From Oscillospiraceae bacterium (GTDB lineage Bacteria > Bacillota_A > Clostridia > Oscillospirales > Oscillospiraceae): a stretch of 42,414 nt of DNA. The notes under the pieces were generated by a model. The model was not told the origin of the DNA. It saw only the letters and a program-made list of their open reading frames with translations, and did no database searches. The stretch is from positions 1 to 42,414 of the forward strand of contig JAGAFT010000243.1 of assembly GCA_017627975.1 (NCBI GenBank), given 5' to 3'. Positions 18,423 through 29,143 of this stretch are shown one piece after another. Positions within the stretch are counted from its first letter, which is position 1, and each line of letters opens with the position of its first letter. The position numbers and the translations under genes were made by a program.

Positions 18423-18737
18423 ATGTCATTTGAAGCAATCAAGGGCATCAGCGATGCTGAAGTTCAGGCAAAGGCAAAGATTGCGGAAGCAGAGGCGAAG
18501 GCCAGGCAGATGCTTGCCGATGCGGAGACTGCCGGGAAGGCGGCTCTCGAAGCGGCGAAGAGCAGAGCCGACAGCGAGCTGAAAGCACTTCGGGAAAAGG
18601 CGGAGCAGCAGACTGCGGAAAAAACCGCTGCGCTCGACGGTGAAATGCTTGCACAGGCCGATCAGCTGCGCCGCGCGGCAGAACTGAAGCTTGATGATGC
18701 CGCAGCACTGGTCGTGGAAAGGATTGTGGGCAGTTGA
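18423..18737 (+). CDS. V-type ATPase subunit H/G (peripheral stalk)
   Basis: A 104-residue, almost wholly helical protein rich in Ala, Glu and Lys, with heptad-like spacing, matching the small stalk subunit (AhaH/NtpF type) that pairs with subunit E. ATG 18423 has GGAGG seven bases upstream; the GTG at 18417 is less well placed. It is the first gene of the operon and is followed after one base by subunit I. Confidence 0.85.
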   Translation: MSFEAIKGISDAEVQAKAKIAEAEAKARQMLADAETAGKAALEAAKSRADSELKALREKAEQQTAEKTAALDGEMLAQADQLRRAAELKLDDAAALVVERIVGS

Positions 18738-18738
18738 T

Positions 18739-21206
<2,468 letters not shown>

Positions 21207-21244
21207 GCCCTCTCCGTACGGAATCTGACCGAAGGGAGGACACC

Positions 21245-21826
21245 ATGAAGGGTACAGAAAAAATCATAGCGCACATTGAGGCGGATGCCAATGCGCAGGC
21301 CGAGGCAATCCTTGCCGAAGCCGCGGCAAAGTGCGCCGACATCAAGGCAAAATACGAGGAAGAGGCCTCCCGGCTTTACAGCGACAGGATCCGCGAAGGC
21401 GTCAAGGCCTGCCAGGATCAGGAAGACGGTGCGCTGCGCATCTCCAGAATGGAAGCGAGAAAGAGTGTTCTCGCCGTCAAGCAGGAGATGGTGGAAAAGA
21501 GCTTCGACCTCGCGCAGGAAAAGATCGTCTCGCTCCCCGAGGACCGCTATGTCGCGTTCCTGGCCGGCCTTGCCAAAAACGCCGCCGGCACCGGTGAGGA
21601 AGAAGTAATCCTCAACGAACGGGATCACACCGCCATCGGCGGGAAGCTTATTCAGGCGATCAACGCCGAAGGCGCGCACATGACGCTTGCGGATGAAACC
21701 CGTGACATCGCCGGCGGACTGATCCTGCGCCGCGGAAGCATAGAAGCCAACTGCAGTGTGGAACTGCTGGTGGAGCTGTGCAAGGGCGAAATGGCCTCAA
21801 AGCTCGCAGACATCCTGTTCAAGTAA
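21245..21826 (+). CDS. ntpE: V-type ATPase subunit E (peripheral stalk)
   Basis: A 193-residue subunit. A long N-terminal helix rich in Ala, Glu and Lys (about 1-90) precedes a compact C-terminal domain with the family's GGLILRRGSIEANCSVE segment. It pairs with the H/G subunit to hold the catalytic head against rotation. GGGAGG precedes the ATG by six bases. Confidence 0.9.
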   Translation: MKGTEKIIAHIEADANAQAEAILAEAAAKCADIKAKYEEEASRLYSDRIREGVKACQDQEDGALRISRMEARKSVLAVKQEMVEKSFDLAQEKIVSLPEDRYVAFLAGLAKNAAGTGEEEVILNERDHTAIGGKLIQAINAEGAHMTLADETRDIAGGLILRRGSIEANCSVELLVELCKGEMASKLADILFK

Positions 21827-21851
21827 GCGTCCGACGAAAGGAGGACCTGTA

Positions 21852-22844
21852 TTGGCTATCAACAAAGAGGATTATCTGTATATTTCCTCGCTGCTCCGCG
21901 CCCGGGAGCCGCGCATGCTGAGCCGGGAAAAGGCCGAGCGCATGCTCGACGCCCCGAGCTTTGAAGACGCGGCGAAAATGCTGACGGACAGCGGCTACGA
22001 GGATATGTCGCAGATGACGGTGAAACAGATCGAGACCGCGCTCGCCGATCGCAGGGCCGCAGTGTTTCATGAACTGGAATCTCTGGTTCCGAATGCGGCC
22101 GCGCTGGATCTATTCCGCCTGAAATACGATTATCACAACGCCAAGGTGCTTATCAAGTCCGATGCCATGCATCAGAACGATGCGTCTCTGCTCTCCGCCT
22201 CCGGACGGATTGCGCCGGATACGATGCAGAAGCGCTTTCAGGAGGACCGGCTCCGGGACCTTCCCGGTGAGCTCGGCAGCGCGGCCGAGGAGGCGAAGAA
22301 TCTCCTTGCACGCAGCGCCAACCCGCAGCTCTCCGACTTCCTGCTGGACAAGGCGTATTTCCGTGAGATGACCGGCTTGGCAGAGGCGCTGGACAGCGAT
22401 TTTGCCCGCGGTTATGTCGCGCTTCTCGCCGACAGCACCAACCTGCGCTCCGCCGTCCGTATTCTTCGGATGGGGAAGGATATCGGCTATCTTCAGGAAG
22501 CGCTTGTCTCCGGCGGCAGTGTCAGCGAGGAGCGTCTCATCCAGGGCGTTGCCGGCGAAGGCCTGGCCTCCGTGTTCGGCGGGACCGCGCTTTCCAAGGC
22601 TTCACAGCTTGGAAGCGAGGCGGTGTCCGGCGGCACGCTCACGGCTTTTGAGCTTGCCTGCGACAATGCCGTTGCCGACTATCTCGCCAACGCGAAGCTC
22701 TGCTCCTTCGGCGAAGAGAGCGTCCTTGCCTATCTCGCCGGGACCGAGAACGAGCTGACCGCCGTGCGGATGATTCTGACCGGGCGCCTGGCCGGCGTTC
22801 CGTCCGATACCATCCGGGAAAGGCTGCGTGATCTGTATGCTTAA
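21852..22844 (+). CDS. ntpC: V-type ATPase subunit C (d-type, central stalk cap)
   Basis: A 330-residue subunit, mostly helical, which links the rotor shaft to the c-ring. The TTG at 21852 is the start: AAAGGAGG sits seven bases upstream, and the protein aligns from its MAINKEDYLYISSLLRARE beginning. An earlier in-frame start at 21756 would run inside the subunit E gene. The end overlaps subunit F by eight bases. Confidence 0.88.
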   Translation: MAINKEDYLYISSLLRAREPRMLSREKAERMLDAPSFEDAAKMLTDSGYEDMSQMTVKQIETALADRRAAVFHELESLVPNAAALDLFRLKYDYHNAKVLIKSDAMHQNDASLLSASGRIAPDTMQKRFQEDRLRDLPGELGSAAEEAKNLLARSANPQLSDFLLDKAYFREMTGLAEALDSDFARGYVALLADSTNLRSAVRILRMGKDIGYLQEALVSGGSVSEERLIQGVAGEGLASVFGGTALSKASQLGSEAVSGGTLTAFELACDNAVADYLANAKLCSFGEESVLAYLAGTENELTAVRMILTGRLAGVPSDTIRERLRDLYA

Positions 22845-23157
22845 AATTGCGGTTATCGGCGGTAACGACACCGTCATCGGCTTCAAGGCCGTGGGTCTTG
22901 AGGCCTGCCCTGCGGCAAACGCCGCGGAGGCGCTGCAGGCACTGCGCAGCCTGACAAAGGAAGGCAGCGAGTATGCCATTATTTACATCGAAGAAAAGCT
23001 TGCCCAGGAGATCTCCCACGAGATCGACAAGCATAAGGACAGCCCAACCCCGGCGATCATCCTGATCCCCGGACGCGAGGGAAGCCTCGGCCTCGGAAAG
23101 AACGCACTGAACGAGGCGGTCGAACGTGCCGTCGGCATGAATATCCTGGGTGATTAA
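22837..23157 (+). CDS. V-type ATPase subunit F
   Basis: A 106-residue subunit with the small alpha/beta fold beginning MLKIAVIGGNDTVIGF and a LIPGREGSLG loop before the C-terminal helix. It binds the central shaft (subunit D) and can modulate hydrolysis. ATG 22837 lies inside the end of subunit C, so translation is coupled. Confidence 0.87.
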   Translation: MLKIAVIGGNDTVIGFKAVGLEACPAANAAEALQALRSLTKEGSEYAIIYIEEKLAQEISHEIDKHKDSPTPAIILIPGREGSLGLGKNALNEAVERAVGMNILGD

Positions 23158-23174
23158 GAGAGGAAGTTTGATTA

Positions 23175-24944
23175 ATGAGCGGAAAAATTACCAAAGTATC
23201 CGGACCGCTTGTCGTGGCGGAAGGCCTGGCAGATGCCAACGTCTCGGACGTGGTGCGTGTCGGTGCCAACCGCCTGATCGGTGAGATCCTGAATATGACA
23301 GGGGACCAGGCTTCCATCCAGGTTTATGAAGAAACCTCCGGCCTTGGCCCCGGAGCCGAAGTCGTCACCACCGGAATGCCGATGTCCGTGGAACTCGGAC
23401 CCGGCATGCTGGACAACATCTATGACGGAATTCAGCGCCCGCTGCCCGAGATGCGCGCCCTGACCGGCGACAGCATCACCCGCGGCACTGATGTTCCGGC
23501 CCTGAACCGTGACAAGAAATGGGACTTTGTTGCCGTGGCAAAGCCGGGCGACAAGCTCTCCGCCGGCGATGTCGTCGGTACGGTCCAGGAGACCAGCGCC
23601 ATCCTGCACAAGATCATGGTGCCCCCCGGACTGAGCGGTGAGATCAAGAGCGTCCAAAGCGGAAGCTTTACCGTCACCGATACCGTCGCGGTGCTGGTGG
23701 ATGCCAAGGGCAAGGAGCATGAGCTCAGCCTGATGCAGCGCTGGCCCGTGCGTATCGCCAGACCCTATGAAAGAAAGTACGTTCCGGCCCGCCCCATGAA
23801 CAGCGGTCAGCGTATCATCGACACCCTGTTCCCGCTTGCCAAGGGCGGCACGGCCGCGGTTCCCGGCCCCTTCGGTTCCGGTAAAACCGTCGTGCAGCAC
23901 CAGCTGGCCAAGTGGTCCGACGTGGACATCGTCATCTACATCGGCTGCGGCGAGCGCGGCAATGAGATGACCGACGTTCTGATGGAATTCCCAGAGCTGA
24001 AAGACCCGCGCAACGGCGAGCCGCTGATGAAGCGCACGGTGCTGATTGCCAACACCTCGGACATGCCCGTTGCCGCGCGTGAAGCCTCGATCTACACCGG
24101 CATCACCATCGCCGAGTACTTCCGCGACATGGGCTATGACGTCGCGGTTCTGGCCGACTCCACCTCCCGCTGGGCCGAGGCCCTGCGCGAGATGTCCGGC
24201 CGTCTTGAAGAGATGCCCGGTGAAGAGGGCTATCCCGCGTACCTCGCCTCCCGTCTGTCTCAGTTCTATGAGCGTGCCGGCGTGGTGGAGTGCCTCGGCT
24301 CCGACGAGCGCCGCGGCTCCGTCACCGCCATCGGCGCCGTATCTCCTCCGGGCGGCGATATTTCCGAACCGGTCTCCCAGGCCACGATGCGTATCGTCAA
24401 GGTCTTCTGGGCCCTGGATTCGTCCCTGGCCTATGCCCGTCACTTCCCGGCCATCAACTGGCTGACCTCGTACTCGCTGTATGTTGACACCCTGGCCCCC
24501 TGGTATACCGAGCAGTTCGGCGAAAGCTACATGAAGAACCGTGAACGCGCCATGCACATCCTCCAGGAGGAGGCCGAACTTCAGGAAATCGTCCGCCTCG
24601 TCGGACAGGACGCTCTGTCCGCTGAAGACCGCCTCACCATGGAGACGGCGAAGATGATCCGTGAAGACTTCCTGCAGCAGAACGCCTTCGTGGATGAAGA
24701 CGCCTATTCCTCCTACCTCAAGCAGTTCCGTCTGCTGGATATGGTGCTGAAGTACGACGTGTTCTGCCGCGATGCCCTGGCCAAGGGCGCGGACATGAAC
24801 GGTCTCTTTGCCATCGACGCCCGCGAAAAGATCGGACGTGCCAAGATGGCCGATCCCAATGCCTTTACCGAGGTCTATGACGAGATCGAGAAGCAGATGA
24901 AAGCAGAGATTGAAGAAGTAGTCGCAGGGGGTGAGGACGCATGA
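23175..24944 (+). CDS. ntpA: V-type ATPase catalytic subunit A
   Basis: A 589-residue catalytic subunit. Walker A is G231-T238 (GPFGSGKT). The glutamate of GERGNEM is the expected catalytic base, and the family's non-homologous insert lies ahead of the nucleotide-binding domain (about 110-190). Length is normal. Codon choice is strongly C-ending here and in subunit B, as expected for highly expressed genes. AGGAAG precedes the ATG, and the end overlaps subunit B in an ATGA. Confidence 0.97.
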   Translation: MSGKITKVSGPLVVAEGLADANVSDVVRVGANRLIGEILNMTGDQASIQVYEETSGLGPGAEVVTTGMPMSVELGPGMLDNIYDGIQRPLPEMRALTGDSITRGTDVPALNRDKKWDFVAVAKPGDKLSAGDVVGTVQETSAILHKIMVPPGLSGEIKSVQSGSFTVTDTVAVLVDAKGKEHELSLMQRWPVRIARPYERKYVPARPMNSGQRIIDTLFPLAKGGTAAVPGPFGSGKTVVQHQLAKWSDVDIVIYIGCGERGNEMTDVLMEFPELKDPRNGEPLMKRTVLIANTSDMPVAAREASIYTGITIAEYFRDMGYDVAVLADSTSRWAEALREMSGRLEEMPGEEGYPAYLASRLSQFYERAGVVECLGSDERRGSVTAIGAVSPPGGDISEPVSQATMRIVKVFWALDSSLAYARHFPAINWLTSYSLYVDTLAPWYTEQFGESYMKNRERAMHILQEEAELQEIVRLVGQDALSAEDRLTMETAKMIREDFLQQNAFVDEDAYSSYLKQFRLLDMVLKYDVFCRDALAKGADMNGLFAIDAREKIGRAKMADPNAFTEVYDEIEKQMKAEIEEVVAGGEDA

Positions 24945-26314
24945 TCAAAGAATACAAAACCATCAAAGAAATCGCGAGCCCTCTGATGATTGTCGAGCAT
25001 GTCGAGGGCGTCACCTATGACGAACTGGGCGAGATCGAGCTCCCCAACGGTGAAATCCGCCGCTGCAAGGTTCTTGAGGTTGAAGGCGACCGCGCGGTCG
25101 TCCAGCTCTTTGAAGCCGCCCAGGGCATCAACCTGGCCGCATCAAAGGTCCGCTTCCTCGGCCACCCGCAGCAGCTTGCCGTCTCTGGCGATATGCTGGG
25201 CCGTGTCTTCAACGGCATGGGCAATCCCATCGACGGCGGCCCCGCGATTCTTGCCGAAGACCACCGCGACATCAACGGCCTGCCGATGAACCCCGCCGCC
25301 CGCGCCTATCCCGCGGAGTTCATCCAGACCGGTGTCTCCACCATCGACGGCCTGAACACCCTGGTCCGCGGCCAGAAGCTGCCGATCTTCTCCGGCTCCG
25401 GCCTTCCGCACGCGGCCCTCGCCGCTCAGATCGCGCGTCAGGCCCGTGTTCTCGGTGACGACGAGACCTTCGCCGTCGTATTTGCCGCCATCGGCATCAC
25501 CTTTGAAGAGTCCGAGTACTTCATCAATGACTTCCGCCGCACCGGCGCCATTGACCGTACCGTCGTCTTCTCCAACCTCGCCAACGACCCCGCGGTCGAG
25601 CGTATTTCCACCCCGCGTATGGCCCTGACCGCCGCGGAGTACCTTGCCTTCGACAAGGGAATGCAGGTCTTGGTCATCCTGACCGACATCACCAACTACG
25701 CCGAAGCGCTCCGTGAGATCTCCGCCGCCAAAAAGGAAGTTCCCGGACGCCGCGGCTATCCCGGCTACCTCTACACCGACCTGGCCACGCTTTATGAGCG
25801 CGCCGGCCGCCGTCAGGGAAAGAAGGGCTCCATCACCATGATCCCGATCCTGACCATGCCGGAAGACGACAAGACCCACCCGATCCCCGACCTGACCGGT
25901 TACATCACCGAAGGCCAGATCATCCTTTCCCGTGAGCTGCACCGCAAGGGCATCGTGCCTCCCGTGGATGTGCTCCCGTCCCTGAGCCGTCTGAAGGACA
26001 AGGGCATCGGCGTCGGCAAGACCCGTGAGGACCATGCCGGCACCATGAACCAGCTCTTCGCCGCGTACTCCCGCGGCAAGGACGCCAAGGAGCTTATGAC
26101 GATCCTGGGCGAAGCGGCGCTCTCGGACGACGACAAGCTCTTTGCCAAGTTCGCCGATGAATTTGAAAAGCGCTATGTCAGCCAGGGCAACACCACCAAC
26201 CGCAGCATCGAGGAGACGCTGAACATCGGCTGGGAGCTGCTGAGCATTCTGCCGAAGCGTGAACTCAAGCGTATCAAGCCCGAGTTCATCGAAAAGTATC
26301 TGCCCGAGAAATAA
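24941..26314 (+). CDS. ntpB: V-type ATPase regulatory subunit B
   Basis: A 457-residue non-catalytic partner of subunit A. It resembles subunit A and F1-alpha but lacks a working Walker A: the matching stretch reads [19 protein letters not shown]. The [27 protein letters not shown] region is highly conserved. Start overlaps the subunit A stop by four bases. Confidence 0.97.
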   Translation: MIKEYKTIKEIASPLMIVEHVEGVTYDELGEIELPNGEIRRCKVLEVEGDRAVVQLFEAAQGINLAASKVRFLGHPQQLAVSGDMLGRVFNGMGNPIDGGPAILAEDHRDINGLPMNPAARAYPAEFIQTGVSTIDGLNTLVRGQKLPIFSGSGLPHAALAAQIARQARVLGDDETFAVVFAAIGITFEESEYFINDFRRTGAIDRTVVFSNLANDPAVERISTPRMALTAAEYLAFDKGMQVLVILTDITNYAEALREISAAKKEVPGRRGYPGYLYTDLATLYERAGRRQGKKGSITMIPILTMPEDDKTHPIPDLTGYITEGQIILSRELHRKGIVPPVDVLPSLSRLKDKGIGVGKTREDHAGTMNQLFAAYSRGKDAKELMTILGEAALSDDDKLFAKFADEFEKRYVSQGNTTNRSIEETLNIGWELLSILPKRELKRIKPEFIEKYLPEK

Positions 26315-26357
26315 GCCCCCTGATCCGGGCTGAGTGAAAAACAGGAGGTGATTTGAT

Positions 26358-27011
26358 TTGGCAGGTACTGCCGTAACACCCACCAGAATGGTCCTGAACC
26401 AGCTGAAGGGGCGCCTCAAAACGGCCAGACGCGGCCACAAGCTGCTGAAGGATAAACGCGACGAGCTGATGCGTCAGTTCATGGACGTGGTGAAGGAGAA
26501 CAAGGTCCTCCGCGACCGCGTCGAGACCGGTCTTACGGGTGCGTTTGCATCCCTCCAGGTTGCAAGCGCCATCATGTCGCCGGAGATGCTGGAGCAGGCT
26601 CTGCTCTATCCGCGTCAGAGCGTGGAGCTGGACATGAAGTTCAAGAACATCATGTCCGTCAATGTCCCGGTTTACAGCTTCACCACAAAAAACAACGACC
26701 CGTCTGAGATCTATCCCTACGGCTTTGCCCAGACTTCGGGCGAACTCGACGACGCGCTGGAAAAAATGGCAAAGGTCTTCGAGGACATGCTGCAGCTTGC
26801 CCAGGTTGAAAAGACCATGCAGCTGCTGGCCGAGGAGATCGAAAAGACCCGCAGACGCGTGAACGCGCTGGAGTACGTCATGATCCCCGAGCTGGAACAG
26901 AACATCAAGTACATCACCATGAAGCTGGAGGAAAACGAAAACGCCACCAAGGTCCGTCTCCTGAAAGTCAAGGAAATGGTCCTGCAGGACGCGCACCACT
27001 ACGCTTCATAA
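26358..27011 (+). CDS. ntpD: V-type ATPase subunit D (central rotor shaft)
   Basis: A 217-residue subunit made of two long helices (about 1-75 and 130-205) with a central insert, typical of the shaft that turns inside the A3B3 head. TTG 26358 is the start, with AGGAGG nine bases upstream. It is the last gene of the operon, and a terminator lies eight bases after the stop. Confidence 0.93.
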   Translation: MAGTAVTPTRMVLNQLKGRLKTARRGHKLLKDKRDELMRQFMDVVKENKVLRDRVETGLTGAFASLQVASAIMSPEMLEQALLYPRQSVELDMKFKNIMSVNVPVYSFTTKNNDPSEIYPYGFAQTSGELDDALEKMAKVFEDMLQLAQVEKTMQLLAEEIEKTRRRVNALEYVMIPELEQNIKYITMKLEENENATKVRLLKVKEMVLQDAHHYAS

Positions 27012-27018
27012 AAACCGA

Positions 27019-27060
27019 AGCAGCCCGCCCCATTTACGGGGTGGGCTGCTCCATTTTATT
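27019..27060 (+). terminator. Terminator of the V-ATPase operon
   Basis: A 13-bp stem (27019-27031 with 27038-27050) has one G-T wobble and a six-base loop, followed by a T-rich run. Confidence 0.88.
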
Positions 27061-27105
27061 CTTTCTTTCCCATGCAATGAATATCTGCCGCGGTTGCCGC
27101 GATTT

Positions 27106-27137
27106 GAATAAGTCCCCGCCGGGGCGGGGACTTATTC
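27106..27137. terminator. CCCCGCC-core hairpin between ntpD and cdsA
   Basis: A perfect 15-bp stem (27106-27120 with 27123-27137) around a two-base gap, downstream of the leftward cdsA stop. It is probably the cdsA terminator. It belongs to the hairpin family seen between 27106 and 34318. Confidence 0.65.
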
Positions 27138-27162
27138 AGACAATGCACTTTTCGAAGGAGTA

Positions 27163-27960
27163 TCAAACGCCGATTCCGGCAATGTGCAGGCAGAGATACG
27201 CGGTCGGGATGGCAAACATCAGGCTGTCTGTCCGGTCGAACATGCCGCCGTGGCCGGGAATCAGGTTGCTGAAGTCCTTGAGGCCCAGCATTCGCTTGAT
27301 CATCGACTCGGCAAGGTCACCGATCTGCCCCATGGAGGAAGAGATCAGCGCCGTCAGCAGGCAGACCGGCAGAGACAGATGCGGGAAGACCGGCAGAAGC
27401 CAGATCACAAAGCCCGCAACCATGGAGGCCAGCGCGCCGCAGACGCTTCCTTCAATCGATTTGTTCGGACTGACATTCGGCGCCAGCTTATGTTTGCCGA
27501 AGCGAATGCCGCCGAAGAGGGCAAAGCTGTCACAGGCCCAGCAGGAGATTGCGCCGAGAATCAGGGACTCGATCCAGATGGAGCCGACGCTGATCATCAT
27601 CATGACACCGTAGATCACGCCCGGATAGGCAAGTCCCGCCACGGTGTAGATGGCACCCTGCCCAGAGACCTTCCGGTGCACGATGCCGGAGAACATGGCG
27701 AGATAAATGCCGCCGGTAAAGCAGGCGATATAGCTGACGGCGCCGCAATGCGTCAGGGCGAGCACGGCCTGCACCGCAATGTAGACATACATGACCCAGG
27801 CCGCGCAGTAGACATGGATCTTCTCCAGACCGCGGCTGTACTCATAGGCACACAGAATCCCCGCCACCGCGAAGAAGAGAACCCGCGTTACAAACGAAGC
27901 AAAGATACAGGTGAGGGCGACCGCAAGAAGGATCACCGCCGATATGACGCGCTGTTTCAC
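27163..27960 (-). CDS. cdsA: CdsA: phosphatidate cytidylyltransferase
   Basis: A 265-residue membrane enzyme that makes CDP-diacylglycerol from phosphatidate and CTP. It has about eight membrane segments and the family signature near the C-terminus: S-x2-KR-x4-KD ... PGHGG-x-x-DR. A GTG start at 27960 overlaps the preceding gene's stop (GTGA), with AGGAGG eight bases upstream. Unlike many Firmicutes, it is not beside uppS, dxr or rseP here. Confidence 0.94.
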   Translation of the reverse strand: MKQRVISAVILLAVALTCIFASFVTRVLFFAVAGILCAYEYSRGLEKIHVYCAAWVMYVYIAVQAVLALTHCGAVSYIACFTGGIYLAMFSGIVHRKVSGQGAIYTVAGLAYPGVIYGVMMMISVGSIWIESLILGAISCWACDSFALFGGIRFGKHKLAPNVSPNKSIEGSVCGALASMVAGFVIWLLPVFPHLSLPVCLLTALISSSMGQIGDLAESMIKRMLGLKDFSNLIPGHGGMFDRTDSLMFAIPTAYLCLHIAGIGV

Positions 27961-28748
27961 TGTTTCGCCTCCTTCGGGAACTTCTGTCTTCCGTCCGCAA
28001 AAAGGTAGTACCGCCGCTTTCCTTTTGCACGGTGTCCGAACTCAATGGCATCCACCGGACAGACGGCGATACAGGACTGGCACTGGGTACAGCTGCCCTG
28101 CCAGACCGGTTTTCCGTCCTGCATGCGGATGTTCGCCAGGGGGCAAAGCTTGGCACAGGCGCTGCAGCCGATACAGCTGTCCTTGACGCGGAATTTTTTG
28201 TCCGTCACAAACACCCTGTAGAACAGGCGGTACAGAAACTCCGGCATGGCCGGACCGGAATAGCTGTCCTTCACCGTGTGACGGATCAGAATCTGCTTGG
28301 CGATGTTTTCCACCTGCGCGCGGGAGGCACGGATGATGCCGACGGCCTCGTCCGCTTCCGGCGCGTGAAACAGCGTGATATAGTTTTCGGGCATCAGAAT
28401 CGACGTAAGGCCCATGAACTCCAGCGAGAGCTCCCCGCAGATCTTTTCCGCGTGGGCGGCGGCCTGGCCGGTGCCGGAGCCGCAGGTCAGAAGAAAATAC
28501 ATCTCCCGGCTGCCGAGAAAGCGGCTGTCGAGCAGAAACTCCTCCACCACCTTCGGCACATGCCAGCAGTAGGTCGGGCAGACGACCACGAAGGGGACCT
28601 CGGAAGTAAAGGCGTACTGCGCGGTGTACGGATCCAGCCTGCGCTGGCGGATCAGGCGGTTCATGGAAACAAGCTCATCACCGAGCTGCTCTGAAAGATG
28701 CTTGGCAACATAACGGCTGTTGCCGGTTCCGGAAAAGTAAAAAACCAT
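27957..28748 (-). CDS. EFR1-type flavodoxin/ferredoxin fusion
   Basis: A 263-residue protein. The N-terminal part (1-170) is flavodoxin-like with the phosphate-binding YFSGTGNSRYVA loop. The C-terminal part has two 4Fe-4S motifs (CIGCSACAKLCP and CTQCQSCIAVCP). It is an electron carrier of the family common in Clostridia; partners are unknown. It is the first gene of a two-gene operon with cdsA. Confidence 0.9.
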   Translation of the reverse strand: MVFYFSGTGNSRYVAKHLSEQLGDELVSMNRLIRQRRLDPYTAQYAFTSEVPFVVVCPTYCWHVPKVVEEFLLDSRFLGSREMYFLLTCGSGTGQAAAHAEKICGELSLEFMGLTSILMPENYITLFHAPEADEAVGIIRASRAQVENIAKQILIRHTVKDSYSGPAMPEFLYRLFYRVFVTDKKFRVKDSCIGCSACAKLCPLANIRMQDGKPVWQGSCTQCQSCIAVCPVDAIEFGHRAKGKRRYYLFADGRQKFPKEAKQ

Positions 28749-28786
28749 TGTTCCACACTCGAATTCTGCAAATCGGTATTAGATTC

Positions 28787-28815
28787 AGTATATCACAATT
28801 CATTTCGCCGGGCAA
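28787..28815 (-). promoter_or_regulatory. Predicted promoter of the EFR1-cdsA operon
   Basis: On the minus strand, TTGCCC (28810-28815) and TATACT (28787-28792) are 17 bases apart, about 40 bases before the start codon. Confidence 0.6.
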
Positions 28816-28851
28816 TGAAAATGAAACGATAATAATCTGCTATAATGATCT

Positions 28852-28882
28852 GTAATATCCCCGCCGGAGGCGGGGATATTAC
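28852..28882. repeat. CCCCGCC-core hairpin in a divergent gap
   Basis: A perfect 14-bp stem (28852-28865 with 28869-28882) with loop GGA. It lies upstream of both flanking genes, where no terminator is needed. A TG-x-TATAAT extended -10 box at 28838-28846 would start a plus-strand transcript at about this hairpin. Confidence 0.7.
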
Positions 28883-28951
28883 TTGTCATGTTCAATTTTA
28901 GTATAGCACAGTTTATTTCTGTCGGCAACGGAGTGAAAATGAATTTTTTCG

Positions 28952-28980
28952 TTGTTTTGTTGTAAAACCTGTGATATAGT
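28952..28980 (+). promoter_or_regulatory. Predicted promoter of the DUF853 gene
   Basis: TTGTTT (28952-28957) and TATAGT (28975-28980) are 17 bases apart, about 165 bases before the start codon. Confidence 0.5.
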
Positions 28981-28997
28981 AAGAACCACAGAATATT

Positions 28998-29112
28998 GGG
29001 ATGAAGCCGCGGCATCCCCCATAGATTTATACTTCTTAACGGTATTATGTGCCGTGTGAAGACATTTCCCACCTCTCCGGCGGGGATATCCGGGTAATGA
29101 TATCGTTAAGAA
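28998..29112 (+). other. Structured 5' leader upstream of the DUF853 gene
   Basis: Two stems can form. One is a 6-bp hairpin at 28998-29018. The other is a 16-bp stem with two G-T pairs that joins 29033-29048 to 29097-29112 and encloses a 48-base loop. That loop holds a degenerate copy of the CC-rich hairpin core. The ribosome site at 29131 lies 19 bases after the long stem. I do not recognise a known riboswitch. Confidence 0.45.
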
Positions 29113-29143
29113 AAATAAACTGCGGCAGATGGGAGATTTGAAT

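Noticed and set aside
18691..18738. Longer N-terminus for V-ATPase subunit I starting at 18691
   Set aside because: It would overlap the previous gene by 47 bases and adds residues not seen in the family; ATG 18739 fits.
23172..24557. Long minus-strand open frame over ntpA (a similar one at 25142-26440 over ntpB)
   Set aside because: Shadows of highly expressed, C-ending-codon genes. No own ribosome site or recognisable domain.
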